A DNA stretch of 23,262 nucleotides, taken from assembly GCA_903819815.1 (NCBI GenBank), contig CAIJFC010000107.1, positions 1 to 23,262 of the forward strand, written 5' to 3'. A program made the position numbers and the translations under genes. Each line of letters starts with the position of its first letter. The stretch's first letter is position 1. The notes beneath the pieces are model-generated. The model saw only the letters and a list, made by a program, of their open reading frames with translations. It was not told where the DNA came from and searched no databases. The DNA is from an uncultured Bacteroidota bacterium (GTDB lineage Bacteria; Bacteroidota; Bacteroidia; Flavobacteriales; Flavobacteriaceae). Shown here piece by piece: positions 1 through 7,435 of this stretch.

Positions 1-1
1 A

Positions 2-196
2 AATGCTACTGTTGGGCCAAATGTTTCATTAGGAAATGGGTGTTCAGTGCAAAATGCAACCATAAAAAATAGCTTAGTTCAAAATCAGTCTACCATAAAA
101 AACGCCAATTTAGACAATGCAATGATTGGAAGTTTTGCCAGTTTTGATGGTAATTTTACAAGTATTAGTATCGGGGATTACTCCGTTTTAGAATAA
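2..196 (+). CDS. Sugar nucleotidyltransferase, C-terminal end only (left-handed beta-helix)
   Basis: An open frame enters from the left edge and stops with TAA at 194-196. The 64 visible residues read as a ladder of short imperfect repeats (NATVGPNVSLGNG, NATIKNSLVQNQ, NANLDNAMIGSFASFDGN) ending in SISIGDYSVLE. This hexapeptide-like spacing, with small and hydrophobic residues at fixed intervals, is typical of the left-handed beta-helix tail of glucose-1-phosphate thymidylyl- or uridylyltransferase-like enzymes, which make nucleotide sugars for surface polysaccharide. The nucleotide-binding N-terminal domain lies outside the window, so substrate and exact family cannot be read. An acyltransferase with the same fold is possible. 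The stop abuts the ATG of the next gene at 197, so the two are almost certainly co-transcribed. Confidence 0.7.
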   Translation, partial: NATVGPNVSLGNGCSVQNATIKNSLVQNQSTIKNANLDNAMIGSFASFDGNFTSISIGDYSVLE

Positions 197-1543
197 ATGA
201 AACAACTAATTTTTATATTCCTTTTTACAGTTTTGCAATGCAATACGGCATCGCTATGGGCTCAAAATATACCCGAAGATGTGGCTTTAGAAAAAGATGA
301 ATTTGAAGATTCGTTCTATGAATCATTAAAGCAAAAAGGAATTGAAAATTATGATAAAGCAATTATCGAATTAGAAAAATGTTTGAAAATTCAACCCAAT
401 AACGCTACCATTTATTTTGAACTGGGAAAGAATTATTTAGAACAAAAAGAGTACAAAAAAGCCTACGAATCATTTGAAAAAGCAACCAAAATAGATCCAA
501 ATAATCGCTGGTTTTGGGTCGGAATGTACGATGTATGTTATGAAAATAAAGAATTTGAAAAAGCAATTCCAATTGTTTTAAAACTGATAGAATTCAAAAA
601 AGAGTACAAAGAAGAATTGGTTTCGCTTTACATGAACGCCGATCAATATGATAACGCTTTGGAGCTTATTAACGAACTAAATGATCAGGTTGGAAAATTA
701 GAAATGCGAGAAATTTATAAATCTGAAATTCTTCAAGATCCTAAATTTCATAGTGCAGAACGAGTTAATTTATTGGAACAAATTAAGAAAAACCCAAAAG
801 AGGAATCGAATTATATTGCTTTGATATTTTTATACAATAAGAACAATCAAGAAGAATTAGCGCAACAAATTGCAAAGAAATTAGAATTGGAAATTCCAAA
901 TTCGGATTGGGCAAAAGTAAGCTTGTTTAAATTGTATTTGAAAAATAATGATGGGGAAAATGCAGTTAAAGCAATGAATTTTGTTTTAGGGAGTATGAAA
1001 ATAGATCAAAAAATAAAACACAGAATATTTAATGAATTTCTGCTATTTATTAAAGATAAACCACAATTTGATTCCGATTTAGAGAAAGCCGTTTCCTATT
1101 TTGATACTGATAAATCGATTGAAGTTGCTAAAGAATTAGGCAAGTTCTATCATAATAAAAAGAACTGGGAAAAAGCAATTCGTTTTTATGAAATCCAATT
1201 AAAAAAAATACCCGACGAACTAGAAACGGCATTACTTTTGTTTGAGTGTTATACTGAAAAAGGAAATTTTGACGTTATAGAAAAGAAAGTAGAAACGTTT
1301 ATTCAAATTTATCCAACGCAACCTCAATTTTATTATTATTTAGGATTGGCTTATAACCAAAAAGGGACTTATAAAAAAGCAAAAGACGTGCTAGAATCTG
1401 GTTTAGATTTTGTTGTTGATAATCCAAAACTTGAAATCAATTTCAACATTCAATTGGGTGAAGCCTATAATGGATTGGGAGATTTAAAGAAAAAAGAATA
1501 CTATTTTTCGAAAGCCGAAAGTGCTTTAAAAAACAAAAATTAA
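197..1543 (+). CDS. Exported tetratricopeptide-repeat protein
   Basis: 448 residues. The N-terminus has a Lys, a hydrophobic stretch (about residues 4-20) and a likely signal peptidase I site after SLWA, so the protein is probably periplasmic. The Cys at residue 15 (VLQC) is a poor lipobox. The mature part is helical and shows TPR signatures: a clear pair at about residues 50-115 (IQPNNATIYFELGKNYLEQK, then KIDPNNRWFWVGM), further units at about 115-160 and 205-245, and a C-terminal set at about 305-440 (GKFYHNKKNWEKAIRFYE, YYLGLAYNQKGTYKKA, LGEAYNGLGDLKKKE). TPRs are protein-binding scaffolds, so no enzymatic role is suggested. It starts directly after the nucleotidyltransferase stop and its own stop overlaps the next start (TAATG). 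The operon links it to envelope assembly; its partner is unknown. Confidence 0.85.
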   Translation: MKQLIFIFLFTVLQCNTASLWAQNIPEDVALEKDEFEDSFYESLKQKGIENYDKAIIELEKCLKIQPNNATIYFELGKNYLEQKEYKKAYESFEKATKIDPNNRWFWVGMYDVCYENKEFEKAIPIVLKLIEFKKEYKEELVSLYMNADQYDNALELINELNDQVGKLEMREIYKSEILQDPKFHSAERVNLLEQIKKNPKEESNYIALIFLYNKNNQEELAQQIAKKLELEIPNSDWAKVSLFKLYLKNNDGENAVKAMNFVLGSMKIDQKIKHRIFNEFLLFIKDKPQFDSDLEKAVSYFDTDKSIEVAKELGKFYHNKKNWEKAIRFYEIQLKKIPDELETALLLFECYTEKGNFDVIEKKVETFIQIYPTQPQFYYYLGLAYNQKGTYKKAKDVLESGLDFVVDNPKLEINFNIQLGEAYNGLGDLKKKEYYFSKAESALKNKN

Positions 1544-2313
1544 TGAAAAAATATATTGGTTTACTGTCTTTTTATATCCTTGTTTCCTGCTCAGCAAAAA
1601 AAGCGGCAATTGCTGAAACAGTAGCTAATGACAAACTAACTTCGGATAAAATTATTGATAATCATTATAAAAATAAGTTGAATTTCAACACCTTATATAT
1701 CAAATCCAATGTGAGCTATAGAGATCCTAGCCAAACTCAAAATGTAACTGCGGAAATCAAATTAAAGAAAGATGAAATTATTTTAGTTAGTATTCGAATA
1801 TTAGGCATTACGGTGGCTAAAGCCTTAATAACTCCCGAAAAAGTACAATACTATGAAAAATTAAACAGCAGTTATTTTGACGGAAATTATTCGACTTTAA
1901 GCAACCTTTTAGGAACCGAACTGGACTTTCAAAAAGTTCAAAACTTACTTTTAGGAGAAGCCATTGATAATTTGAGAAATGGAAAATACAATTTCACTCT
2001 AGAAGACAATAAATACAAACTAGCCTCTGTTTCAAATTCAGGCATCAGCAAAACATTCTATTTATCTGGGGATAATTATTTAGTTAAAAAAGAAGAGATT
2101 TCCCAACCAGGATTAGAAAGAATGTTGCAAATAATTTATCCCGCACGTAAATCTGCTGAAGAATGCAATTTGCCATCAGGAATTTCAATCGAAGCCAATC
2201 AAAAGTTAGAAAAAACAACAATAAATATCAATTATAATTCAATTTCTTTCAATGAGGAACTTTCTTTTCCATATTCTGTTCCAAATTCTTACGAGAGAGT
2301 TTTTATTAATTAA
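1543..2313 (+). CDS. DUF4292-family lipoprotein (LolA/LolB-like fold likely)
   Basis: 256 residues starting with a lipoprotein signal: Lys-Lys, a hydrophobic run, then LVSC with the acylated Cys at residue 16. The body fits the Bacteroidota DUF4292 family: a middle segment of amphipathic strands (ITVAKALITPEKVQYYEKLN, then SSYFDGNYSTLSNLLGTELDF) and a C-terminal set of strands ending near SFPYSVPNSYERVFIN. Relatives of this family are thought to resemble the lipoprotein carriers LolA and LolB, which would suit an outer-membrane or periplasmic lipid-binding role, but I infer that from the strand pattern and the family, not from a catalytic motif. The start overlaps the TPR gene stop by one base. 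The next gene follows within about 25 bases. A role in envelope biogenesis with its neighbours is plausible. Confidence 0.75.
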   Translation: MKKYIGLLSFYILVSCSAKKAAIAETVANDKLTSDKIIDNHYKNKLNFNTLYIKSNVSYRDPSQTQNVTAEIKLKKDEIILVSIRILGITVAKALITPEKVQYYEKLNSSYFDGNYSTLSNLLGTELDFQKVQNLLLGEAIDNLRNGKYNFTLEDNKYKLASVSNSGISKTFYLSGDNYLVKKEEISQPGLERMLQIIYPARKSAEECNLPSGISIEANQKLEKTTININYNSISFNEELSFPYSVPNSYERVFIN

Positions 2314-2336
2314 ATTTGCAAAAATATAGCTTCAAT

Positions 2337-3644
2337 ATGTCAAAATTTATTTTTAGTTTTTTAATACTTTGCATTTCTTGTTCCGTTTGGGGACAGGAAG
2401 ATCAGCAAAAAAAATTGGAGGAGCGTAAAGCTCAAATCCAGAAAGAAATTCGTGAAACTGAAGAGCTGTTGCAAACAACTAAGAAAAAAGAAAAATCGGT
2501 TACAAAACTAATTTTGATTCAGTCAAGTAAAATAAAACTAAAAGAAAAGCTGATAAATACAACTGAAAAACAAACAAAATTGTTAAGTAATGACATGTAT
2601 ATTAATCAATTAGAGATTAATCGGTTGCAAAGAGAATTAGAGATTTTGAAAAAGGACTACGCAGCAATGATTGTAAAATCATATAAAAGTCGTTCCGAAC
2701 AAAGTCGAGCTATGTTTTTATTATCATCAAAAAATTTTCTACAAGCCTACAAAAGAGTTCAATATATGAAACAATATACAAGCTATAGAAAAACTCAAGG
2801 GGTTGAAATTAAAGAAAAAACAACTGAGCTTAATAATTACAATCAGAAAATTGTAGTTCAAAAAAGCGCTAAACAAAAATTGATTGAAGAAAACGAAAAA
2901 GAACGTTTAGAACTTCAAAAGGAAAAACAAGAACAAGAAGTTTTAGCAAATTCAATTAAAAAAGACAAGAAAAAATATCTTGCTGAAATCAAGAAAAAAC
3001 AACAAGAAACAAGAGCAATTGATCAAAAAATAGACCGATTGATTCGTGAGGCTATCGCTGAAGCAAATAGAAAAGCAGCTGAAGCAAATAGAAAAGCGGT
3101 AGAAGCAAGCAGAAAAGCAACTCCAAATAATACAAAAATTCCTACCAAAGAAGCGGTAGTTGCTGAAACAAAAGCAATAGAATCTTCTACTAAAATTGTA
3201 TTAACTGCGGAAGGGAAAATTTTAGCTGATAATTTTAAAGCAAATAAAGGCCGTTTACCTTGGCCGGTTGAAAAGATGGTGTCAATTTACTCTGCCTATG
3301 GCGAACATCCTCACCCAGAATTTAAATCTCTGGTAATTAAAAATAGTGGTGTAGATATTGAAACTGAAAAAGGCGCCAATGCAAGAGCCGTATTTGGGGG
3401 AGTGGTAACCAGTATTATGGTGTTTTCTCCAGTGAATACAGCTGTTATGATTCAACATGGAGATTTTTTCACGGTATACCAAAATCTAAGTTCGGTTTCC
3501 GTAAACAAAGGAGATAAAGTTTCTATAAAACAAACCATTGGTAGAGTTAGAACTAGCGGTGATAATGGAAAAACTATTCTCAAATTCACCATTTCACAAA
3601 ATACAACCTATTTTAATCCATCGAGTTGGTTGTATAAAATGTAA
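2337..3644 (+). CDS. EnvC-like murein hydrolase activator with degenerate LytM (M23) domain
   Basis: 435 residues from ATG 2337. I chose this over the in-frame TTG at 2316 because the ATG gives a clean signal peptide (MSKFIFSFLILCISCSVWGQ) and the TTG would add seven polar residues in front of it. After the signal comes a long Lys/Glu/Gln-rich coiled coil (about residues 20-255) with an alanine-rich linker (repeated EANRKA units), then a LytM domain (about 300-435). The zinc site is broken: the usual HxGID is NSGVD (336-340), and the usual HLHFE is ILKFT, with Lys416 in place of His. So it is probably not a peptidase but an activator of amidases at the division site, as known for EnvC. The domain is otherwise well preserved (HGDFFTVYQNL, KGDKVSIKQTIGRV). 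Last gene of the envelope operon. Confidence 0.85.
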   Translation: MSKFIFSFLILCISCSVWGQEDQQKKLEERKAQIQKEIRETEELLQTTKKKEKSVTKLILIQSSKIKLKEKLINTTEKQTKLLSNDMYINQLEINRLQRELEILKKDYAAMIVKSYKSRSEQSRAMFLLSSKNFLQAYKRVQYMKQYTSYRKTQGVEIKEKTTELNNYNQKIVVQKSAKQKLIEENEKERLELQKEKQEQEVLANSIKKDKKKYLAEIKKKQQETRAIDQKIDRLIREAIAEANRKAAEANRKAVEASRKATPNNTKIPTKEAVVAETKAIESSTKIVLTAEGKILADNFKANKGRLPWPVEKMVSIYSAYGEHPHPEFKSLVIKNSGVDIETEKGANARAVFGGVVTSIMVFSPVNTAVMIQHGDFFTVYQNLSSVSVNKGDKVSIKQTIGRVRTSGDNGKTILKFTISQNTTYFNPSSWLYKM

Positions 3645-3676
3645 AAAAAGGGAGTCTTAATTTGACTCCCTTTTTT
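3645..3676. terminator. Bidirectional intrinsic terminator
   Basis: A perfect 7-bp GC-rich stem, GGGAGTC (3650-3656) with GACTCCC (3664-3670), encloses a 7-base loop. A-runs lie on the left and T-runs on the right, so it works as a U-tailed terminator in both directions. It separates the EnvC-like gene (stop at 3644) from the convergent thioesterase gene (stop at 3678). Confidence 0.9.
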
Positions 3677-3677
3677 A

Positions 3678-4187
3678 TTAATCAAAAAGTGCTTTTAATT
3701 CTGTGGCTTCATTTGGTTTCATCTTTCCTGCCAAAACCAAACTCAATTGTTTTCTTCGTAATGCTGCGTCAAATCTAGCTTTCTCTAATTCAGTTTCTGG
3801 AATTATAGCAGGCACTTCAACAGGACGACCTGAATCGTCAACAGCAACAAAAGTATAAATAGCCTCATTGGCCTTACTTCTCGTTCCCGTTTCTCTGTCT
3901 TCAATCCAAACATCTATAAAAATTTCCATGGAACTTTTGAAACTTCTGGAAACTTTTGCCTCCACCGTAACTACACTTCCTAAAGGTATCGCTCTATTGA
4001 AAGCAACATGATTTACAGATGCCGTAACTGCTACTCTTCGGGAATGTCTTCTAGCTGAAATGCTTGCCGCTCTATCCATTCTTGCTAATAATTCCCCGCC
4101 AAAAAGATTGTTTAGAGGGTTGGTTTCACTTGGTAAAACCAAATCAGTTAATACTGTTAAAGATTCTGAAGGGTGTTTTGGGTGCAT
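3678..4187 (-). CDS. Acyl-CoA thioesterase, hotdog fold (YciA/BACH type)
   Basis: 169 residues, the usual length for a single-hotdog acyl-CoA hydrolase. The active-site segment is typical: ETNPLNNLFGGELLARMD (residues 21-38), with an Asn at 26-27 and Asp38 expected to act on the thioester. It is followed by the strand AVTASVNHVAFNRAIPLGS, which lines the acyl pocket. A second conserved run (SRSFKSSMEIFIDVWIED) matches the BACH/Acot branch. The enzyme would release free fatty acid and CoA from acyl-CoA in the cytoplasm; chain preference cannot be read. A Bacteroidota -7 box lies 11 bases upstream of the ATG. The gene is probably monocistronic, since the neighbour upstream on the same strand ends in its own terminator. 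Confidence 0.88.
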   Translation of the reverse strand: MHPKHPSESLTVLTDLVLPSETNPLNNLFGGELLARMDRAASISARRHSRRVAVTASVNHVAFNRAIPLGSVVTVEAKVSRSFKSSMEIFIDVWIEDRETGTRSKANEAIYTFVAVDDSGRPVEVPAIIPETELEKARFDAALRRKQLSLVLAGKMKPNEATELKALFD

Positions 4188-4198
4188 ATTTTTTTTTA

Positions 4199-4206
4199 CA
4201 AAGGTA
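4199..4206 (-). promoter_or_regulatory. Bacteroidota -7 box (TACCTTTG) for the thioesterase gene
   Basis: On the minus strand TACCTTTG matches TAnnTTTG exactly and ends 11 bases before the ATG at 4187. I find no TTG at the expected -33 distance; that position falls in the terminator stem of the upstream gene. Confidence 0.55.
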
Positions 4207-4218
4207 ATTACACAACAT

Positions 4219-4249
4219 AAAAAAATCCCGATATTAACGGGATTTTTTA
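4219..4249 (-). terminator. Intrinsic terminator of the SPOR-domain gene
   Basis: An 11-bp perfect stem, AAAAAATCCCG (4220-4230) with CGGGATTTTTT (4238-4248), has a 7-base loop. Read on the minus strand it follows the SPOR gene stop directly and ends in a T-run. The A/T flanks make it symmetrical, but there is no plus-strand gene for it to end. Confidence 0.88.
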
Positions 4250-4250
4250 T

Positions 4251-5186
4251 TTAAAATTCTTCAATTAGAATCCAAACATTTGGATTTTCTGATTTTTGAA
4301 TATCAGATTTTATTCTTTCCGCTTCTTGAAGGGTTGAAAAACTTCCGTAAAGTACAGGAAATAATCCATTTGCGTTAGGCGCTAATCTTTTTGCTTTAAA
4401 GCCTTTTCTCGTGAGACGTTTAAATACTTTTTGAGCATTTTTTTCAAGTCTAAAGGAACCTGCAACTATATGATACGGCCTGTTTTCCTCTTTTAGAGAT
4501 AAAGTAACTGATGGCAATGGGTTACTAATAACAAATGTTGCCTCTTGAATGGTACTTTGAACTTTTTGTTGTACTGCTTTTTCTACTATTAAGGTGTCTG
4601 AAGCTACTTTATCCTGGTATAATTTAATGCCCATTATTCCAGAGCATGATAGAGATAATACTATTAATGCAGCATATTTTAGATAAGTTCTACCAATATT
4701 TCTATCAGAAACTAATTGAATTACCTCCTCTTCTTTAACATTTTCAAAGACATGTTCTATTACTTCTCTCTTAATTGAAGGAGCTATCAAATTTGATAAC
4801 CCGAATGAACTTGCTAAATAATTTACTTGTTCATAAGGAGTAAAAACAATGTTTTTTTCAGCATTTAAATTAAATTCTCCAATGCCTTTAAATGATTTCT
4901 TATTTGCAGATTGCAACTCGTTTTTCCAGTTGGCAATTTCATTTTCAATAGACAATACAGCTGTTTCATAAGAGATTTTCTCGTTTTGAGCTACGTGATT
5001 TGCCAACAAACCGTCGTTATTTTTCAAAAACGAATTGAAAGAAATTAATTTCTTCGGAGGATAAAATCCATTACTCGCTTCGTGCCATTGAGCTGATTGA
5101 ATATCAGTTAAAAAAGCACCAAAACCAGGAATCGTTACACATTGATATCGATATAATAGCTGAGAGATGTAGTGTTCTAAATTCAT
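4251..5186 (-). CDS. Membrane protein with N-terminal HU/CCDC81-like domain and C-terminal SPOR domain
   Basis: 311 residues from ATG 5186. The upstream in-frame TTG at 5204 is less likely because a well-formed promoter covers that segment. The N-terminus (MNLEHYISQLLYRYQCVTIPGFGAFLT, about 1-30) and the rest up to residue about 125 resemble the bacterial HU-like domain pair related to CCDC81: note the PGFGAF turn, the FNSFLKNNDGLLANHVA helix, and later IGEFNLNAEKNIVFTP. One membrane segment lies at about 169-188 (YAALIVLSLSCSGIMGI). A C-terminal SPOR domain (about 237-311, starting YHIVAGSFRLEKNAQKVFKRL) should bind glycan strands lacking stem peptides at division sites. The topology is therefore cytoplasmic HU-like domain, one helix, periplasmic SPOR. 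The architecture suggests a link between a cytoplasmic partner and septal peptidoglycan, which is inference. Confidence 0.85.
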   Translation of the reverse strand: MNLEHYISQLLYRYQCVTIPGFGAFLTDIQSAQWHEASNGFYPPKKLISFNSFLKNNDGLLANHVAQNEKISYETAVLSIENEIANWKNELQSANKKSFKGIGEFNLNAEKNIVFTPYEQVNYLASSFGLSNLIAPSIKREVIEHVFENVKEEEVIQLVSDRNIGRTYLKYAALIVLSLSCSGIMGIKLYQDKVASDTLIVEKAVQQKVQSTIQEATFVISNPLPSVTLSLKEENRPYHIVAGSFRLEKNAQKVFKRLTRKGFKAKRLAPNANGLFPVLYGSFSTLQEAERIKSDIQKSENPNVWILIEEF

Positions 5187-5191
5187 AATAA

Positions 5192-5221
5192 CAAAGTTAT
5201 ACAATCAAAATAGTTATCAAA
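5192..5221 (-). promoter_or_regulatory. Bacteroidota promoter of the SPOR-domain gene
   Basis: On the minus strand TTTG (complement of 5218-5221), then 18 bases, then TAACTTTG (complement of 5192-5199). The -7 box matches TAnnTTTG fully. Only five bases separate it from the ATG at 5186, so the transcript would have almost no leader. It also supports the ATG over the TTG at 5204. Confidence 0.75.
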
Positions 5222-5288
5222 ATTTTATTCGCAAAATTTATTAACAATTTTCAAAAAAAATCTTATCTTACTTACATAAATATATGCC

Positions 5289-6389
5289 ATGAATGAAACC
5301 GAATTGTATTATCTATTAGCGTTACAAAAAGTAGAAGGTGTGGGCGATATTGTTGCTAAAAAACTACTTTCCCATTGCGGAGAAGCGGCTGCAATATTCA
5401 AAACTAAATCATCCCAACTTGCCTCAATTGACGGAATTGGATCTGTTTTAATTTCAAAATTAAAAAATAAATCCATATTTGATAAAGCAGAAGCAGAATT
5501 AAAATACATCGAAAATAACAGAATAACCGTTTCTTATTTTCAAGAAAAAACCTATCCAGAACGACTAAAACATTGCATTGATGGGCCGTTGTTACTTTTT
5601 TCTTCAGGCAATATTGATTTTAACAATCGGAAGATAATAAGTATTGTGGGCACACGCAAAATCACCTCTTATGGAACTGAATTTTGCAAATCACTAATCT
5701 CCGAATTAGCGCCCTTAAATCCAATAATAGTTAGCGGTTTTGCTTACGGTGTCGATATTGTTGCGCACCAAGCGGCAATAGAAAACGATTTACAAACTAT
5801 TGGAATAGTTGCACACGGATTGGATCAAATTTATCCAAGTTCCCACAAAAAATACGTTTCTAAAATGGAAAAAAACGGAGGTTTTATGACTGAATATTGG
5901 AGCGGTACCAATCCAGAAAAAGAGAATTTTGTAAAACGAAATCGGATTGTAGCCGGTATTTCTGAAGCTACAATTGTAATTGAATCTGCAATAAAAGGAG
6001 GATCCTTAATAACTGCCAATTTAGCCAACGACTACAATCGGGATGTTTTTGCTGTGCCAGGCAGAACTTCTGATAAATTTAGTTTAGGATGTAATAATTT
6101 GATTAAAACTCAAAAAGCAAATTTGCTAACAAGCGCAGCAGACATCGTATATATTCTAAATTGGGATATCGAAAAAACTACACGCTCGGTTCAAAAAAAG
6201 TTATTTGTGACTTTAGAGAATGACGAACAAAAAATTTACGATTACCTATTAAAATCGGGTAAAGAAATCCTAGATATTATAGCATTGGAATGTGATTTGC
6301 CGATTTACAAAATATCGGGAATTCTATTGAATATGGAATTAAAAGGTGTGGTTAGACCTTTACCGGGGAAACTATTTGAAGCCATTTAG
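5289..6389 (+). CDS. dprA: DNA-processing protein DprA (Smf)
   Basis: 366 residues, the standard length. The order is an N-terminal helix-hairpin-helix-like part (about 1-70: KVEGVGDIVAKKLL, SIDGIGSVLISKL), a Rossmann-like DNA-binding core (about 110-280) and a C-terminal winged helix (about 300-366). Core motifs are all present: SIVGTRKITSYG, IVSGFAYGVDIVAHQAAI, HGLDQIYPSSHKK, FVKRNRIVAGIS and ESAIKGGSLITANLA. DprA binds incoming single-stranded DNA and loads RecA during natural transformation; in many non-competent bacteria it is kept with a less clear role. recA is nearby but not in the same operon. The gene is divergent from the SPOR gene and its last four bases overlap the convergent trpS. 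I see no TAnnTTTG box in its 84-base upstream gap. Confidence 0.95.
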   Translation: MNETELYYLLALQKVEGVGDIVAKKLLSHCGEAAAIFKTKSSQLASIDGIGSVLISKLKNKSIFDKAEAELKYIENNRITVSYFQEKTYPERLKHCIDGPLLLFSSGNIDFNNRKIISIVGTRKITSYGTEFCKSLISELAPLNPIIVSGFAYGVDIVAHQAAIENDLQTIGIVAHGLDQIYPSSHKKYVSKMEKNGGFMTEYWSGTNPEKENFVKRNRIVAGISEATIVIESAIKGGSLITANLANDYNRDVFAVPGRTSDKFSLGCNNLIKTQKANLLTSAADIVYILNWDIEKTTRSVQKKLFVTLENDEQKIYDYLLKSGKEILDIIALECDLPIYKISGILLNMELKGVVRPLPGKLFEAI

Positions 6390-7366
6390 AAACTAAATCC
6401 TAGTTTTTGACGAACTCTTTTTAAAACTCCATTGGCAATTACTGCCGCTTTTTCAGCTCCACGAAATAATTCTTGGTCTATTTCAGCAAGGTTATTCATA
6501 TAATAATTGTACTTCTCCCGCTCAGTTTTGAATTTTTCAATTATCAATTCGAACAATTCTTGTTTGGCGTGACCGTAACCATAATCGGCATTGGCATTGG
6601 CATAATTAGAAATCATTTTTTTAATTTGATTTTCATCAGCTAATAATTTATAAATCGAAAATATATTACAAGTGTCTGGATTTTTTGGGTCTTCCAGCGG
6701 CGTGCTATCGCTTTCAATTGACATAATTTGTTTGCGTAACGCTTTATCATCCAAGAAAATATTAATGATATTGTTGGCAGATTTACTCATTTTTCCCCCA
6801 TCGGTTCCGGTAACATATTTAGTATCTTCCTGAATATACGATTCTGGCAAAACGAATGTTTCTCCCATTTGATGATTAAAACGAGCCGCTACATCACGAG
6901 TAATTTCAATGTGTTGCAATTGGTCTTTTCCAACAGGTACAAATTGCGCATCGTATAATAATATATCCGCGGCCATTAACATTGGATAAGAAAATAATCC
7001 TGCATTTACATCTTCTAATCGATCAGATTTGTCTTTAAACGAATGGGCTAACGTCAATCGTTGATAAGGGAAAAAACAGCTCAAATACCACGCTAATTCT
7101 GCCGTTTGAGTAACGTCGGATTGGCGGTAAAAAATCACTTTAGTTACATTTAAACCACACGCTAACCAAGCAGCAGCGGTACTATAAGTGTTGGCTCTTA
7201 AAGTAGCGCCATCTTTAATTTGGGTGATGGAATGTAAGTCGGCAATAAAAAGAAACGATTCGTTTTCTGGTTTATTAGACAGCTCAATTGCTGGAATAAT
7301 TGCCCCTAACAAATTTCCTAAATGTGGGGTTCCTGTACTTTGAATACCTGTTAAAATCTTTGCCAT
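6386..7366 (-). CDS. trpS: Tryptophan--tRNA ligase
   Basis: 326 residues, a normal length for bacterial TrpRS. It charges tRNA-Trp with tryptophan using ATP. Class I signatures are clear: the HIGH-type motif TPHLGNLLG (residues 13-21) and the KMSKS loop GGKMSKSANN (192-196 for KMSKS). TrpRS-specific segments are also present: IADLHSITQI, the FFPYQRLTLAHSFKDK helix, and the QFVPVGKDQLQHIEITRDVA segment that holds the substrates. The start is the ATG at 7366; the second residue run AKILTGIQ is the usual beginning. It overlaps dprA tail to tail by four bases, with no terminator between them. A -7 box lies 17 bases upstream of the ATG. Confidence 0.96.
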   Translation of the reverse strand: MAKILTGIQSTGTPHLGNLLGAIIPAIELSNKPENESFLFIADLHSITQIKDGATLRANTYSTAAAWLACGLNVTKVIFYRQSDVTQTAELAWYLSCFFPYQRLTLAHSFKDKSDRLEDVNAGLFSYPMLMAADILLYDAQFVPVGKDQLQHIEITRDVAARFNHQMGETFVLPESYIQEDTKYVTGTDGGKMSKSANNIINIFLDDKALRKQIMSIESDSTPLEDPKNPDTCNIFSIYKLLADENQIKKMISNYANANADYGYGHAKQELFELIIEKFKTEREKYNYYMNNLAEIDQELFRGAEKAAVIANGVLKRVRQKLGFSF

Positions 7367-7383
7367 TAATTTCTAATTTATCG

Positions 7384-7391
7384 CAAAGTTA
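7384..7391 (-). promoter_or_regulatory. Bacteroidota -7 box (TAACTTTG) for trpS
   Basis: TAACTTTG on the minus strand matches TAnnTTTG fully, 17 bases before the trpS ATG. I see no convincing TTG at -33. The divergent acyltransferase -7 box is only 32 bases away, so the two promoters are packed back to back. Confidence 0.6.
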
Positions 7392-7423
7392 AACCTTTGT
7401 ATTAAAAATAACAGAGAAATATG

Positions 7424-7431
7424 TATTTTTG
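7424..7431 (+). promoter_or_regulatory. Bacteroidota -7 box (TATTTTTG) for the first PlsC gene
   Basis: TATTTTTG matches TAnnTTTG and ends only four bases before the ATG at 7436. If used, the mRNA would begin at or within a base or two of the start codon. No -33 TTG is at the usual distance; the nearest is about 24 bases upstream. Confidence 0.5.
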
Positions 7432-7435
7432 AATT

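Noticed and set aside
2316..2336. TTG start for the EnvC-like gene
   Set aside because: It would place seven polar residues ahead of a clean signal peptide; the ATG at 2337 is better.
3061..3115. Short tandem repeat in the EnvC-like gene (EANRKA units)
   Set aside because: It is an in-frame coiled-coil/linker repeat of three imperfect units, with no sign of being a separate element or a phase-variable tract.
2337..3644. Active M23 endopeptidase
   Set aside because: Two zinc ligands are replaced (Asn336 and Lys416).
5187..5204. TTG start for the SPOR-domain gene
   Set aside because: The segment holds the -7 promoter box, and the family N-terminus begins at MNLEHYISQ.
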